64,000 nucleotides of DNA from Blautia_A ammoniilytica. GTDB lineage: Bacteria; Bacillota; Clostridia; Lachnospirales; Lachnospiraceae. The stretch lies in the NCBI RefSeq assembly GCF_025566965.1, contig NZ_JAOQJL010000002.1:1-64000 (forward strand). The letters run 5' to 3'. Position numbers and translations under genes: made by a program. Below, piece after piece: positions 9,501 through 16,933 of the stretch (positions are counted from its first letter, which is position 1; each line of letters begins with the position of its first letter). Under the pieces are notes generated by a model that was given only the letters and a program-made list of their open reading frames with translations, ran no database searches and was not told the DNA's origin.

Positions 9501-10744
9501 TCAACATCTGGATCAAAGAAAGCAGCTGCATAATAATGGGAAACAGTTTCTACTTCACCTTCATCCAGGATCAGGGCTGCCTTAATAAGTGCTTCACCAT
9601 AACCGGTGGAGCAGGAGTAGGCAATGTGTGCATCCTTTGGCAAAAGAGAATAAATCTCCTGGATAGAGCGTATGGCTGTTTTTAACGGGCTGCCGTTATT
9701 ATTGCTGTAGAAAGAATAAAGAAGGGTGCCATCCTCGCCTACAAGTGCAGTCTTAGTGGTGGTAGATCCTGCATCAATGCCCAGGTAACAATTGCCTTTG
9801 TAAGAGGACAGATCGCTTTTTTTGACCTGATAAGCACTTTGACGCTGATTGAAGGTATCATAGTCATCCTGTGTGGCAAAAAGAGGCTCCATACGTTCTA
9901 CCTCAAAGTCCATATGTATGGATCCGTGGAGCCGGTCCTTTAACTGGGTAAGAGATACGGAAGTCTCTTCCTTTGCATTCATGGCAGATCCCATGGCTGC
10001 GAAAAGGTGGGAGTTCTCAGGCAGGATGGCATGTTCATCATCCAGCTTCAGAGTACGGATAAAGGCCGCCCGCAGTTCGGAAAGAAAGTGGAGAGGGCCG
10101 CCAAGGAAAGCTACATGTCCACGGATCGGCTTTCCGCAGGCCAGGCCGGAAATGGTCTGGTTTACCACTGCCTGAAAAATGGAAGCAGAAAGGTCTTCTT
10201 TGGTAGCGCCTTCGTTGATCAGCGGCTGGATGTCTGTTTTTGCAAAAACTCCGCATCTGGCAGCGATAGGATAGAGGGCTTTGTAATTCTTAGCATATTC
10301 ATTCAGGCCTGTAGCATCTGTCTGCAGAAGGGAAGCCATTTGGTCAATAAAGGAGCCTGTACCTCCTGCACAGATCCCGTTCATACGCTGTTCAATATTG
10401 CCACCTTCAAAATAAATGATCTTGGCATCCTCGCCGCCAAGCTCAATGGCAACATCTGTCTGAGGCGCAATCTTCTGAAGAGCAGTGGAAACTGCAATGA
10501 CCTCCTGGACAAATGGAATCTCCAGATGGTTGGCCAGTGTGAGACCGCCGGAACCAGTGATCACCGGATGGAGAGTCAGCTCTCCAAGTTTGTCATAAGC
10601 CTTCTGTAAAAGGTCTGCAAGTGTTTCCTGGATATTGGCAAAATGACGTTCATAATCTGCAAACAACAAGGTTTCGTTTTCATCAAGGATCGCAATCTTG
10701 ACAGTGGTAGATCCAATGTCAATTCCCAAGGTGTATTTACTCAT
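6503..10744 (-). CDS. Giant fused acyl-CoA dehydratase activase (two BadF/HgdC domains plus DUF2229)
   Basis: A 1413-residue protein. Residues 1-260 and about 319-600 are two ASKHA-type ATPase domains of the 2-hydroxyglutaryl-CoA dehydratase activator family, each starting with a phosphate loop (LGIDIGSTTVK, LGIDAGSTTTK). Each has the two cysteines that in the homodimeric HgdC bridge a [4Fe-4S] cluster: C125/C164 and C444/C483. The remainder matches the DUF2229 activase-related region, which resembles the dehydratase component and carries further Cys. The start is the ATG at 10744, preceded by GAGGAGG; an upstream in-frame ATG at 10900 lacks this. Proposed role: ATP-driven low-potential electron transfer to an unknown acceptor. 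The substrate is not known. Confidence 0.88.
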   Translation of the reverse strand: MSKYTLGIDIGSTTVKIAILDENETLLFADYERHFANIQETLADLLQKAYDKLGELTLHPVITGSGGLTLANHLEIPFVQEVIAVSTALQKIAPQTDVAIELGGEDAKIIYFEGGNIEQRMNGICAGGTGSFIDQMASLLQTDATGLNEYAKNYKALYPIAARCGVFAKTDIQPLINEGATKEDLSASIFQAVVNQTISGLACGKPIRGHVAFLGGPLHFLSELRAAFIRTLKLDDEHAILPENSHLFAAMGSAMNAKEETSVSLTQLKDRLHGSIHMDFEVERMEPLFATQDDYDTFNQRQSAYQVKKSDLSSYKGNCYLGIDAGSTTTKTALVGEDGTLLYSFYSNNNGSPLKTAIRSIQEIYSLLPKDAHIAYSCSTGYGEALIKAALILDEGEVETVSHYYAAAFFDPDVDCILDIGGQDMKCIKIRNHTVDSVQLNEACSSGCGSFIETFAKSLNYSVQDFAKAALFAEHPIDLGTRCTVFMNSKVKQAQKEGASVADISAGLAYSVIKNALYKVIKVSDATELGRHIVVQGGTFYNDAVLRSFERIADCEAIRPDIAGIMGAFGAALIARERYQEGKETTMLSIQKINELKYTTAMANCHGCTNNCRLTINKFSGGRQFVSGNRCERGIGKEKNKDHIPNLYEYKYKRIFSYAPLSADKAERGQVGIPRVLNMFENYPFWFTFFTQLKYQVVLSPTSTRKIYELGIESIPSESECYPAKLAHGHVSWLLKNGVKFIFYPCIPYERNEFPDAVNHYNCPIVTSYAENIKNNVDELHDPSIKFMNPFLSLTSEEIVAKRLTEIFKDIPANEIKAAAHAAWAEMAAVREDVRRKGEETLKYMEETGHRGIVLAGRPYHIDPEIHHGIPDLINSYGVAVLTEDSVSHLVPVERPIRVNDQWMYHSRLYAAANFVKTRDDLDLIQLNSFGCGLDAVTTDEVYEILDKSDKIYTCLKIDEVNNLGAARIRVRSLLAALRAKDAQKKPRQIQPSSIEKVVFTKEMRKDYTILCPQMSPVHFSLLQAAFNANGYHLEILPNDNKHAVDVGLKYVNNDACYPSLIVVGQIMDALLSGKYDLNKTAVVMTQTGGGCRASNYIAFIRRALKKAGMEQIPVISLNLSGLESNPGFKLTYPLVKAVVYAAVFGDILMKCIYRMRPYELEKGIVNRKHKIWEQRVIAFVSGSSLSHSQFKKMCREMVHDFDTIPISDEKKPRVGIVGEILVKFLPAANNHLADLLESEGAEPVVPDLIDFMSYCFYNQNFKADNLGFKKSKAFWGNVGIKAIDWMRKAANEALAQSRHFHPTADIRDLARMAEPIVSAGNQTGEGWFLTGEMMELIHGDVPNIVCIQPFGCLPNHIVGKGVIKEIRREHPEANIVAIDYDPGASEVNQLNRIKLMLSTAQKNLKKQQDKEA

Positions 10745-10788
10745 AAAATTAATATAAGCCTCCTCGTTTTTCGTAAAAAATATCAAAG

Positions 10789-10816
10789 GCTGATGAACGG
10801 GATATCCCTCATCAGC
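10789..10816 (-). promoter_or_regulatory. Leader hairpin upstream of the activase gene
   Basis: Arms GCTGATGA and TCATCAGC enclose an inner palindrome GGGATATCCC (10799-10808) with a two-base bulge. On the minus strand the hairpin is followed by a T-rich stretch and then the gene's ribosome binding site. It lies between the promoter at 10865-10893 and the start at 10744, so it could act as an attenuator or transcript stabiliser. Confidence 0.5.
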
Positions 10817-10864
10817 GGAATCTGTGTGATCATACGTTTGCTTTGTAAAAATGCGTTTCATATT

Positions 10865-10893
10865 ATTATACGATATGGGTAAAAAATACGCAA
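10865..10893 (-). promoter_or_regulatory. Sigma-A promoter for the activase gene
   Basis: On the minus strand TTGCGT (10888-10893) and a perfect TATAAT (10865-10870) are 17 bp apart. Transcription would start near 10858, giving a leader of about 110 bases that contains the hairpin at 10789-10816. Confidence 0.7.
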
Positions 10894-10955
10894 CGGACAA
10901 CTTTCACAAAAACAGTGGCAGGGAAAGGTGGAAATATGGTAATGGAAATCATGGA

Positions 10956-12104
10956 TCAGCAAAGAATTTTTAAAAGTTTTCCAAAGGAAAAAGCAGGGTG
11001 CTGGTCCAAAAGTTCTTCCATTTTGTTCAGGTTTGGGTCTGAATGCTCCAGTTCTCTGGAAAAAAGATAACAAATCCGGATCTGATCCTTAAGAGCAAGG
11101 GGCTGCCTGGATTTCTGGTACATACCTACACTTAAGTCCTGGATCATCAGAGTACATACAAGGGCAAGCTTTACTTTGGCAAAAATCTGGTCATCGTATA
11201 CTGCACCACAAAAATAGGTATATAGCCAGTAAAGTACCAGCTGTTCAGCCTGGATCTGCCATTTTGGCATGGTTTTCTTAAAATCCTTATATAATTGCAG
11301 GATTTCCTGGTCATTGTATTTTGTATGAAAGATCAGGTTTTCTTTTAAAAAGCTGTGCCAGGAAGGTGACAGAACTTCCATTTCAGGTATCAGAATGTTC
11401 CAGAAATCACGGATCAGTTCCGGGGTGGATTTGCTATCGTCTGACCACTGTTTAACTTTTTCCAGAAAATCCGGATCGGTTCCGGTTTGGATATGTTTTC
11501 TGCGTATGCCTTCCCAGCGGTACAATTCATTTCTGTCAAGGCATAGCTGAAAATCATGTCCCATGGCCAGAAGCTTCAGAAGGCGGGCATTCAAAGATAT
11601 ACTTCTGTCCTGCAAAATGGATAACATCTGCTCACGGGTATCCATCAGCTCAGTAAAGAGAAGATAATCAAAAGAATCATAAGTTTCTTCTGAAGATGGT
11701 TTTTCTTTTGTGATAAAGGCTATAGGCTCCTGCCTGGAAAGAAGCAGCCTGGCGGCCTCTGGACAGGAGAGGGAAAGAGATAATTCACGAAGCCCTTCAA
11801 ATTCTTCGATATGTCTGGGATACTTGCGGCAGGTATCACACAGCATGTGCGGACCCGCTTCGGCGTAAATGTCACACAGGTTTTCTTCATTTAAAAAAGC
11901 ACATCTGTGATGGTATTGGCGGAAGACCTGTTCGTTCCAGTTAATATCATTTTTCAACCGGTTTGCGAAGGGACCTTTATGGTGGGAATACCGTTTCAGG
12001 CTTTTTTTATCAATCACAATCTGCCATCCGGCACAACAGGTAGCCGGACATTCTCCTGCGATACAGGAAAACTTCTTATAAAAATCAGGTGCTGTAATCT
12101 GCAT
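10956..12104 (-). CDS. FliB-like (flagellin lysine-N-methylase family) Cys-rich protein
   Basis: A 382-residue protein with a conserved N-terminal cysteine block: CIAGECPATCCAGW near residue 13, then a Cys in HHRCAF, CDIYAE and CDTCRKYP, and SCPEAARLLL. This pattern, typical of FliB/YkgJ-type proteins, probably binds an Fe-S cluster or zinc. FliB methylates flagellin lysines in Salmonella; in clostridia many homologues occur without flagella, so the substrate here is open. The start is ATG at 12104, with AGAGGTC upstream and MQITAPDFYKKF matching the family start; an earlier in-frame ATG at 12170 has no such support. No flagellar gene is seen in the window. Confidence 0.75.
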   Translation of the reverse strand: MQITAPDFYKKFSCIAGECPATCCAGWQIVIDKKSLKRYSHHKGPFANRLKNDINWNEQVFRQYHHRCAFLNEENLCDIYAEAGPHMLCDTCRKYPRHIEEFEGLRELSLSLSCPEAARLLLSRQEPIAFITKEKPSSEETYDSFDYLLFTELMDTREQMLSILQDRSISLNARLLKLLAMGHDFQLCLDRNELYRWEGIRRKHIQTGTDPDFLEKVKQWSDDSKSTPELIRDFWNILIPEMEVLSPSWHSFLKENLIFHTKYNDQEILQLYKDFKKTMPKWQIQAEQLVLYWLYTYFCGAVYDDQIFAKVKLALVCTLMIQDLSVGMYQKSRQPLALKDQIRICYLFSRELEHSDPNLNKMEELLDQHPAFSFGKLLKILC

Positions 12105-12207
12105 ATATCTGACCTCTTTTTTGGTAAATTTTCTGCAGGCTATTATACCTTTTTGAAAGGCCAGGTGCAAGCAATTACAGAACAGGCTGGAGGAAAATAA
12201 GTAATTC

Positions 12208-12236
12208 TTGTTTTTTTTATGTATTCAGGATATAAT
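12208..12236 (+). promoter_or_regulatory. Sigma-A promoter for tgt
   Basis: TTGTTT (12208-12213) and TATAAT (12231-12236) with 17-bp spacing. Transcription would begin about 12243, immediately before the small hairpins of the tgt leader. Confidence 0.7.
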
Positions 12237-12248
12237 TGCCAGATAGGC

Positions 12249-12285
12249 GGGACTTTTGTCCCTAACAATATTAGGAAAAAGGGAG
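12249..12285 (+). promoter_or_regulatory. Candidate translational switch in the tgt leader
   Basis: Hairpin 1 is GGGAC-TTTT-GTCCC (12249-12262). Its right arm can instead pair downstream: CCTA (12261-12264) with TAGG (12272-12275), and TCCC (12259-12262) with GGGA (12281-12284), which is part of the Shine-Dalgarno sequence GGGAG of tgt. The two pairings exclude each other and the second would hide the ribosome binding site. It does not match the preQ1 riboswitch consensus that I remember. Confidence 0.35.
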
Positions 12286-12291
12286 CAGCAT

Positions 12292-13446
12292 ATGGCTGAA
12301 TACAAAATCTTAAAAACAGAAGGCCGGGCTAAGAGAGCAGAATTTAAAACTGTTCATGGTACCATCCAGACGCCGGTCTTTATGAATGTAGGTACGGTAG
12401 GGGCGATCAAAGGGGCTGTATCCACCATGGACCTGAAAGAGATCGGCACACAGGTAGAGCTGTCCAATACTTATCACCTTCATGTACGTACAGGAGACAA
12501 GCTGATCAAAGAATTTGGAGGCCTTCATAAGTTTATGGTCTGGGATCGGCCTATCCTTACAGACTCCGGTGGATTCCAGGTGTTTTCCCTGGCAGGACTG
12601 CGTAAGATCAAAGAAGAAGGGGTATATTTCCAGTCTCATATTGACGGACATAAGATTTTTATGGGACCTGAAGAAAGCATGCAGATCCAGTCCAATCTGG
12701 GGTCTACTATTGCCATGGCCTTTGACGAGTGTCCAAGCAGCGTAGCAGACAGAGGTTATGTACAGCGTTCTGTAGACCGGACCACCAGATGGCTTGCAAG
12801 ATGCAAAGAAGAAATGCAGCGTTTGAACAGTCTTGAGGACACGATCAATAAAGAACAGCTGTTATTTGGTATCAACCAGGGTGCTATTTATGAAGATATC
12901 CGTAAGAATCATGCAGATGCCATTTCACAGATGAATCTGGACGGTTATGCAGTAGGCGGACTGGCCGTAGGAGAAACCCATGAGCAGATGTATCATATTC
13001 TGGACGAAGTGGTTCCCCATCTTCCACAGGATAAGCCTACTTATCTTATGGGCGTAGGAACGCCTGCCAATATCCTGGAGGGCGTGGAAAGAGGCATTGA
13101 TTTCTTTGACTGTGTATATCCCAGCAGGAACGGCCGTCATGGTCATGTATATACCAACCATGGCAAGATGAATATGTTTAATTCAAAATACGAGATGGAT
13201 CCACGGCCAATTGAAGAAGGATGTCAGTGTCCGGCCTGCCGTCATTACAGCAGAGCTTATATCCGCCATCTTCTGAAAGCAAAAGAGATGCTTGGCATGC
13301 GGCTTTGCGTACTGCACAATCTTTATTTTTATAACCATCTCATGGAAGAAATCAGGGACGCACTGGATGCCGGAAACTTTGCAGAATATAAGAAAATGCG
13401 TCTGGAAGGCTTTGAAGAGGGCAGGATCAACAGTAAAAGAGGATGA
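12292..13446 (+). CDS. tgt: tRNA-guanine(34) transglycosylase
   Basis: Exchanges guanine 34 of tRNAs with GUN anticodons for preQ1 (or salvaged queuine in some gut bacteria), the base-exchange step of queuosine synthesis. The 384 residues start MAEYKILKTEGRAKRAEF. The general-acid Asp is in LTDSGGFQVFSL, the nucleophile Asp is in FDCVYPSRNGRHG, and the zinc site is CQCPACRHYSRAYIRHL with the later His in VLHNLYFY. ATG at 12292 follows GGGAG; an earlier in-frame ATG at 12256 would lie within the leader hairpins. Another queuosine gene, queH, is at 51249. Confidence 0.96.
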   Translation: MAEYKILKTEGRAKRAEFKTVHGTIQTPVFMNVGTVGAIKGAVSTMDLKEIGTQVELSNTYHLHVRTGDKLIKEFGGLHKFMVWDRPILTDSGGFQVFSLAGLRKIKEEGVYFQSHIDGHKIFMGPEESMQIQSNLGSTIAMAFDECPSSVADRGYVQRSVDRTTRWLARCKEEMQRLNSLEDTINKEQLLFGINQGAIYEDIRKNHADAISQMNLDGYAVGGLAVGETHEQMYHILDEVVPHLPQDKPTYLMGVGTPANILEGVERGIDFFDCVYPSRNGRHGHVYTNHGKMNMFNSKYEMDPRPIEEGCQCPACRHYSRAYIRHLLKAKEMLGMRLCVLHNLYFYNHLMEEIRDALDAGNFAEYKKMRLEGFEEGRINSKRG

Positions 13447-13477
13447 TTTAGTTATTTTTAAAGGATGATTTAGTTAT
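13441..13477. repeat. 15-bp direct repeat at the tgt stop codon
   Basis: GGATGATTTAGTTAT occurs at 13441-13455, spanning the tgt stop codon, and at 13463-13477, 22 bp later. It is probably a small tandem duplication. Confidence 0.65.
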
Positions 13478-13491
13478 ATTAAAAAAATAAC

Positions 13492-13520
13492 TTGATGAAA
13501 TTATGTATTTTGTGTATGAT
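13492..13520 (+). promoter_or_regulatory. Sigma-A promoter for yajC
   Basis: TTGATG (13492-13497) and TATGAT (13515-13520), spacer 17 bp. The yajC start is 88 bases further on. Confidence 0.65.
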
Positions 13521-13607
13521 ATACTTTAGGCTTCGGTATGAATAAAGAAGAAGCAGGGTGCCGGGGTTTGGGACCCGTTATAACAAACGCACAGGAGGTA
13601 TTTTTAA

Positions 13608-13904
13608 ATGGACCAGAGCAGTGGAATGGGACTTGGTTTTACTATCGTATGGCTGGTAGTCCTTTTCGGAATTATGTATTTTCTGATGGTAAGACCACAG
13701 AAAAAGGAGCAGAAGAGAATCCAGGCTATGCTCAATGACATGGCAGTAGGAGACAGTGTGGTAACAACTGGTGGCTTTTATGGCGTGATCATTGATATGA
13801 CAGACGAGGATGTGATCGTAGAATTCGGTAATAACAAGAACTGTCGTATTCCAATGAGAAAGCAGGCTATTGCAGAGGTTGAAAAGGCCGAGCAGGCAGA
13901 ATAA
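13608..13904 (+). CDS. yajC: Preprotein translocase subunit YajC
   Basis: A small single-pass membrane protein associated with SecDF-YidC. The 98 residues have an N-terminal helix (about 8-28, LGFTIVWLVVLFGIMYFLM) followed by the family signature RPQKKEQKR and a beta-rich YajC domain (VGDSVVTTGGFYGVI). ATG follows ACAGGAGGT. It sits downstream of tgt, the usual tgt-yajC order of many bacteria, but has its own promoter and a terminator at 13917-13950. Confidence 0.95.
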   Translation: MDQSSGMGLGFTIVWLVVLFGIMYFLMVRPQKKEQKRIQAMLNDMAVGDSVVTTGGFYGVIIDMTDEDVIVEFGNNKNCRIPMRKQAIAEVEKAEQAE

Positions 13905-13916
13905 GTATGAAATTAG

Positions 13917-13950
13917 AAGGCGGCAGCTCCTGGTGAGTCTGTCGCCTTTT
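13917..13950 (+). terminator. Terminator after yajC
   Basis: AAGGCGGCAG (13917-13926) pairs with CTGTCGCCTT (13939-13948, one G-T pair), inner CTC/GAG, followed by T. Confidence 0.75.
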
Positions 13951-14113
13951 GTTCTGCAACACTCTGTTGTGTTTTAGATCTTTGAGTCTGTTGACTTTTA
14001 CACTTTAACAGTCTGTTGTCTTTTATGCTTTAATAGGTTGAAATCTGTTGAAAAGTGCGTTATTATAATGACAATTACCTGTCCAAGGCAGGAGAGTAAG
14101 AGAGGAAATTATT

Positions 14114-15199
14114 ATGGATTATAACATTTCGCTGATTCCGGGAGATGGGATAGGACCGGAAATCGTCTCTGAGGCAAGAAAAGTTCTGGACAAAGTATGC
14201 GAAGTTTACGGACATACTTTTTCGTATTCCAAGGTGCTTCTTGGGGGAGCATCCATTGATGTACATGGTGTGCCTCTTACAGAAGAAGCCATTGCAACAG
14301 CAAAAGCATCAGATGCAGTACTTATGGGTTCTATTGGCGGAGATGCAAAAACATCACCCTGGTACAAACTCGAACCATCCAAACGGCCGGAGGCCGGACT
14401 TCTGGCTATCCGTAAGGCACTGAATCTGTTTGCCAATTTAAGACCTGCATATCTTTACAATGAATTGAAAGATGCCTGCCCGCTTAAAGAGCAGATCATC
14501 GGGGACGGATTTGATATGATCATTGTAAGGGAACTGACAGGAGGCCTTTATTTCGGAGCAAGAAAAACTACCGAAGAAAATGGGGTAAAGACAGCAGTAG
14601 ATACTCTTTCCTACAATGAAAATGAGATCCGCAGGATTGCTATCAAAGCTTTTGATATTGCTATGAAACGCCGCAAAAAAGTAACAAGCGTAGATAAGGC
14701 AAATGTACTGGATTCTTCCAGATTGTGGAGAAGTGTTGTGGAGGAGGTTGCCAGGGATTATCCGGAGGTAACGCTGGAGCATATGCTGGTAGACAACTGT
14801 GCAATGCAGCTGGTACGTGATCCTAAGCAGTTTGATGTGATTCTTACAGAGAATATGTTTGGAGATATCCTTTCAGATGAAGCCAGTATGGTGACAGGCT
14901 CGATCGGAATGCTTTCTTCAGCCAGCTTAAATGAGACAAAGTTTGGTCTTTATGAGCCCAGCCATGGTTCAGCACCTGACATTGCAGGCCAAAATAAAGC
15001 CAATCCTATTGCAACGATCCTGTCTGCAGCTATGATGCTGCGCTATTCCCTGGATCTGGACAAAGAAGCAGATGCAGTAGAGGCGGCAGTACAGAAGGTA
15101 CTTACAGACGGATATCGTACAGGAGATATTATGTCAAAGGGCTGTACCCTTGTTGGAACAAAAGAAATGGGCAACCTGATCGCAAAAGAGATCTGGTGA
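14114..15199 (+). CDS. leuB: 3-isopropylmalate dehydrogenase
   Basis: Oxidises and decarboxylates 3-isopropylmalate to 2-oxoisocaproate in leucine synthesis. 361 residues, starting MDYNISLIPGDGIGPEIV. The substrate-binding Arg region is RKALNLFANLRPAYLY, the catalytic Tyr is in ELTGGLYFGARK, the Lys is in DKANVLDSSRLWR and the metal Asp is in NMFGDILSDEASM. The NAD loop is EPSHGSAPDIAGQNKANP. It opens a same-strand run of seven genes for branched-chain and serine synthesis. The preceding 160 bases contain several copies of TCTGTTG but no T-box signature that I can recognise. leuA and leuCD are not nearby. Confidence 0.97.
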   Translation: MDYNISLIPGDGIGPEIVSEARKVLDKVCEVYGHTFSYSKVLLGGASIDVHGVPLTEEAIATAKASDAVLMGSIGGDAKTSPWYKLEPSKRPEAGLLAIRKALNLFANLRPAYLYNELKDACPLKEQIIGDGFDMIIVRELTGGLYFGARKTTEENGVKTAVDTLSYNENEIRRIAIKAFDIAMKRRKKVTSVDKANVLDSSRLWRSVVEEVARDYPEVTLEHMLVDNCAMQLVRDPKQFDVILTENMFGDILSDEASMVTGSIGMLSSASLNETKFGLYEPSHGSAPDIAGQNKANPIATILSAAMMLRYSLDLDKEADAVEAAVQKVLTDGYRTGDIMSKGCTLVGTKEMGNLIAKEIW

Positions 15200-15226
15200 T
15201 TCGTTAAGATAAAGGAGAGAACAGAT

Positions 15227-16900
15227 ATGAGAAGCAATGCAGTAAAGAAGGGGTCCCAGCAGGCACCTCACCGTTCACTGTTTAATGCACTTGGAATGAC
15301 TAAGGAAGAAATGGAAAGACCATTGGTAGGTATTGTTAGTTCCTACAATGAGATCGTTCCGGGACATATGAATCTTGATAAGATCGTAGCTGCTGTAAAG
15401 CAGGGAGTAGCAATGGCTGGCGGTACACCGGTTGTTTTCCCGGCAATTGCTGTCTGTGATGGGATTGCTATGGGACATATAGGGATGAAATATTCCCTTG
15501 TGACAAGGGACCTGATCGCAGATTCTACAGAGTCCATGGCCCTTGCACATCAGTTTGATGCACTGGTTATGGTGCCTAACTGCGATAAGAATGTACCGGG
15601 ACTTCTCATGGCAGCAGCCAGGATCAATGTTCCTACTGTATTTGTCAGCGGAGGGCCTATGCTGGCCGGTCATATCAATGGACACAAAACAAGCCTTTCC
15701 AGCATGTTTGAGGCTGTAGGTGCATATGCAGCAGGCAAGCTGGACGAGGAAGGCCTTACAGAATATGAGAACAAAACATGTCCTACCTGTGGTTCCTGTT
15801 CCGGTATGTATACTGCCAACAGCATGAACTGCCTGACAGAGGTTCTTGGCATGGGACTTAAGGGCAACGGTACGATCCCTGCTGTATATTCTGAGCGTAT
15901 CCGTCTTGCAAAGCATGCTGGTATGCAGGTTATGGAAATGTACAGGAAAAATATCCGCCCCAGAGATATTATGACAAAAGAGGCATTACTGAATGCTTTG
16001 ACTGTAGATATGGCACTGGGATGCTCTACAAACAGCATGCTGCATCTGCCAGCTATTGCCCATGAGATTGGTTGGGATTTTGATATCAGTTTTGCAAATG
16101 AGATCAGTGAAAAAACACCAAACCTGTGCCATCTGGCTCCTGCAGGTCCCACCTATATGGAAGACCTGAATGAAGCTGGCGGCGTATATGCTGTGATGAA
16201 CGAACTGAATAAAAAAGGACTTCTCCACACAGAATGTATGACTGTTACAGGAAAGACGGTAGGGGAAAATATTAAGGACTGCATCAATCTGAATCCGCAG
16301 GTGATCCGCCCAATTGACAATCCTTACAGTCAGACCGGAGGACTTGCTGTACTAAAGGGAAATCTTGCACCGGATGGCAGTGTTGTAAAGCGTTCTGCAG
16401 TTGCACCCGAGATGATGGTACACGAAGGTCCGGCAAGAGTATTTGACTGTGAAGAAGATGCTATTGTTGCTATCAAAGGCGGAAAGATCAATGCAGGTGA
16501 TGTGGTTGTGATCCGTTATGAAGGACCAAAAGGCGGTCCGGGCATGCGTGAGATGCTGAATCCTACTTCTGCAATTGCAGGTATGGGACTTGGCTCATCT
16601 GTAGCACTTATTACAGACGGACGGTTCAGCGGTGCGTCAAGAGGTGCATCTATTGGACATGTATCACCGGAAGCAGCAGTAGGCGGACCGATTGCTCTTG
16701 TAGAAGAGGGTGATATGATCTCCATCAATATTCCGGAGCTTTCCCTGAGTCTGAAAGTATCAGAGGAGGAACTGGAAGCAAGAAAAGCAAAATGGCAGCC
16801 AAGAGAGCCAAAGGTTACAACCGGATATCTTGCAAGATATGCAGCAATGGTAACATCCGGCAACAGAGGAGCCATTCTGGAAGTGCCAAAGGCAAAATAA
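15227..16900 (+). CDS. ilvD: Dihydroxy-acid dehydratase
   Basis: Dehydrates 2,3-dihydroxy-isovalerate and -methylvalerate to the keto acid precursors of valine and isoleucine. 557 residues with Fe-S cysteines in VPNCDKNVPGLL and CPTCGSCSGMYTANS. Start ATG after AAAGGAGAG, first residues MRSNAVKKGSQQAPHRSLF. The gene starts 27 bases after leuB and is followed by ilvB after 33 bases, as expected for one operon. Confidence 0.97.
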   Translation: MRSNAVKKGSQQAPHRSLFNALGMTKEEMERPLVGIVSSYNEIVPGHMNLDKIVAAVKQGVAMAGGTPVVFPAIAVCDGIAMGHIGMKYSLVTRDLIADSTESMALAHQFDALVMVPNCDKNVPGLLMAAARINVPTVFVSGGPMLAGHINGHKTSLSSMFEAVGAYAAGKLDEEGLTEYENKTCPTCGSCSGMYTANSMNCLTEVLGMGLKGNGTIPAVYSERIRLAKHAGMQVMEMYRKNIRPRDIMTKEALLNALTVDMALGCSTNSMLHLPAIAHEIGWDFDISFANEISEKTPNLCHLAPAGPTYMEDLNEAGGVYAVMNELNKKGLLHTECMTVTGKTVGENIKDCINLNPQVIRPIDNPYSQTGGLAVLKGNLAPDGSVVKRSAVAPEMMVHEGPARVFDCEEDAIVAIKGGKINAGDVVVIRYEGPKGGPGMREMLNPTSAIAGMGLGSSVALITDGRFSGASRGASIGHVSPEAAVGGPIALVEEGDMISINIPELSLSLKVSEEELEARKAKWQPREPKVTTGYLARYAAMVTSGNRGAILEVPKAK

Positions 16901-16933
16901 AAGAAATACGATAAGGCAGCAGGAGGAACAAAC

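Noticed and set aside
13951..14113. T-box or leader-peptide attenuator before leuB
   Set aside because: Repeated TCTGTTG motifs are present, but the conserved T-box bulge sequence and a terminator/antiterminator pair are not.
15275..15916. Long minus-strand frame inside ilvD
   Set aside because: Shadow of a strongly conserved gene; no start context and no family resemblance.
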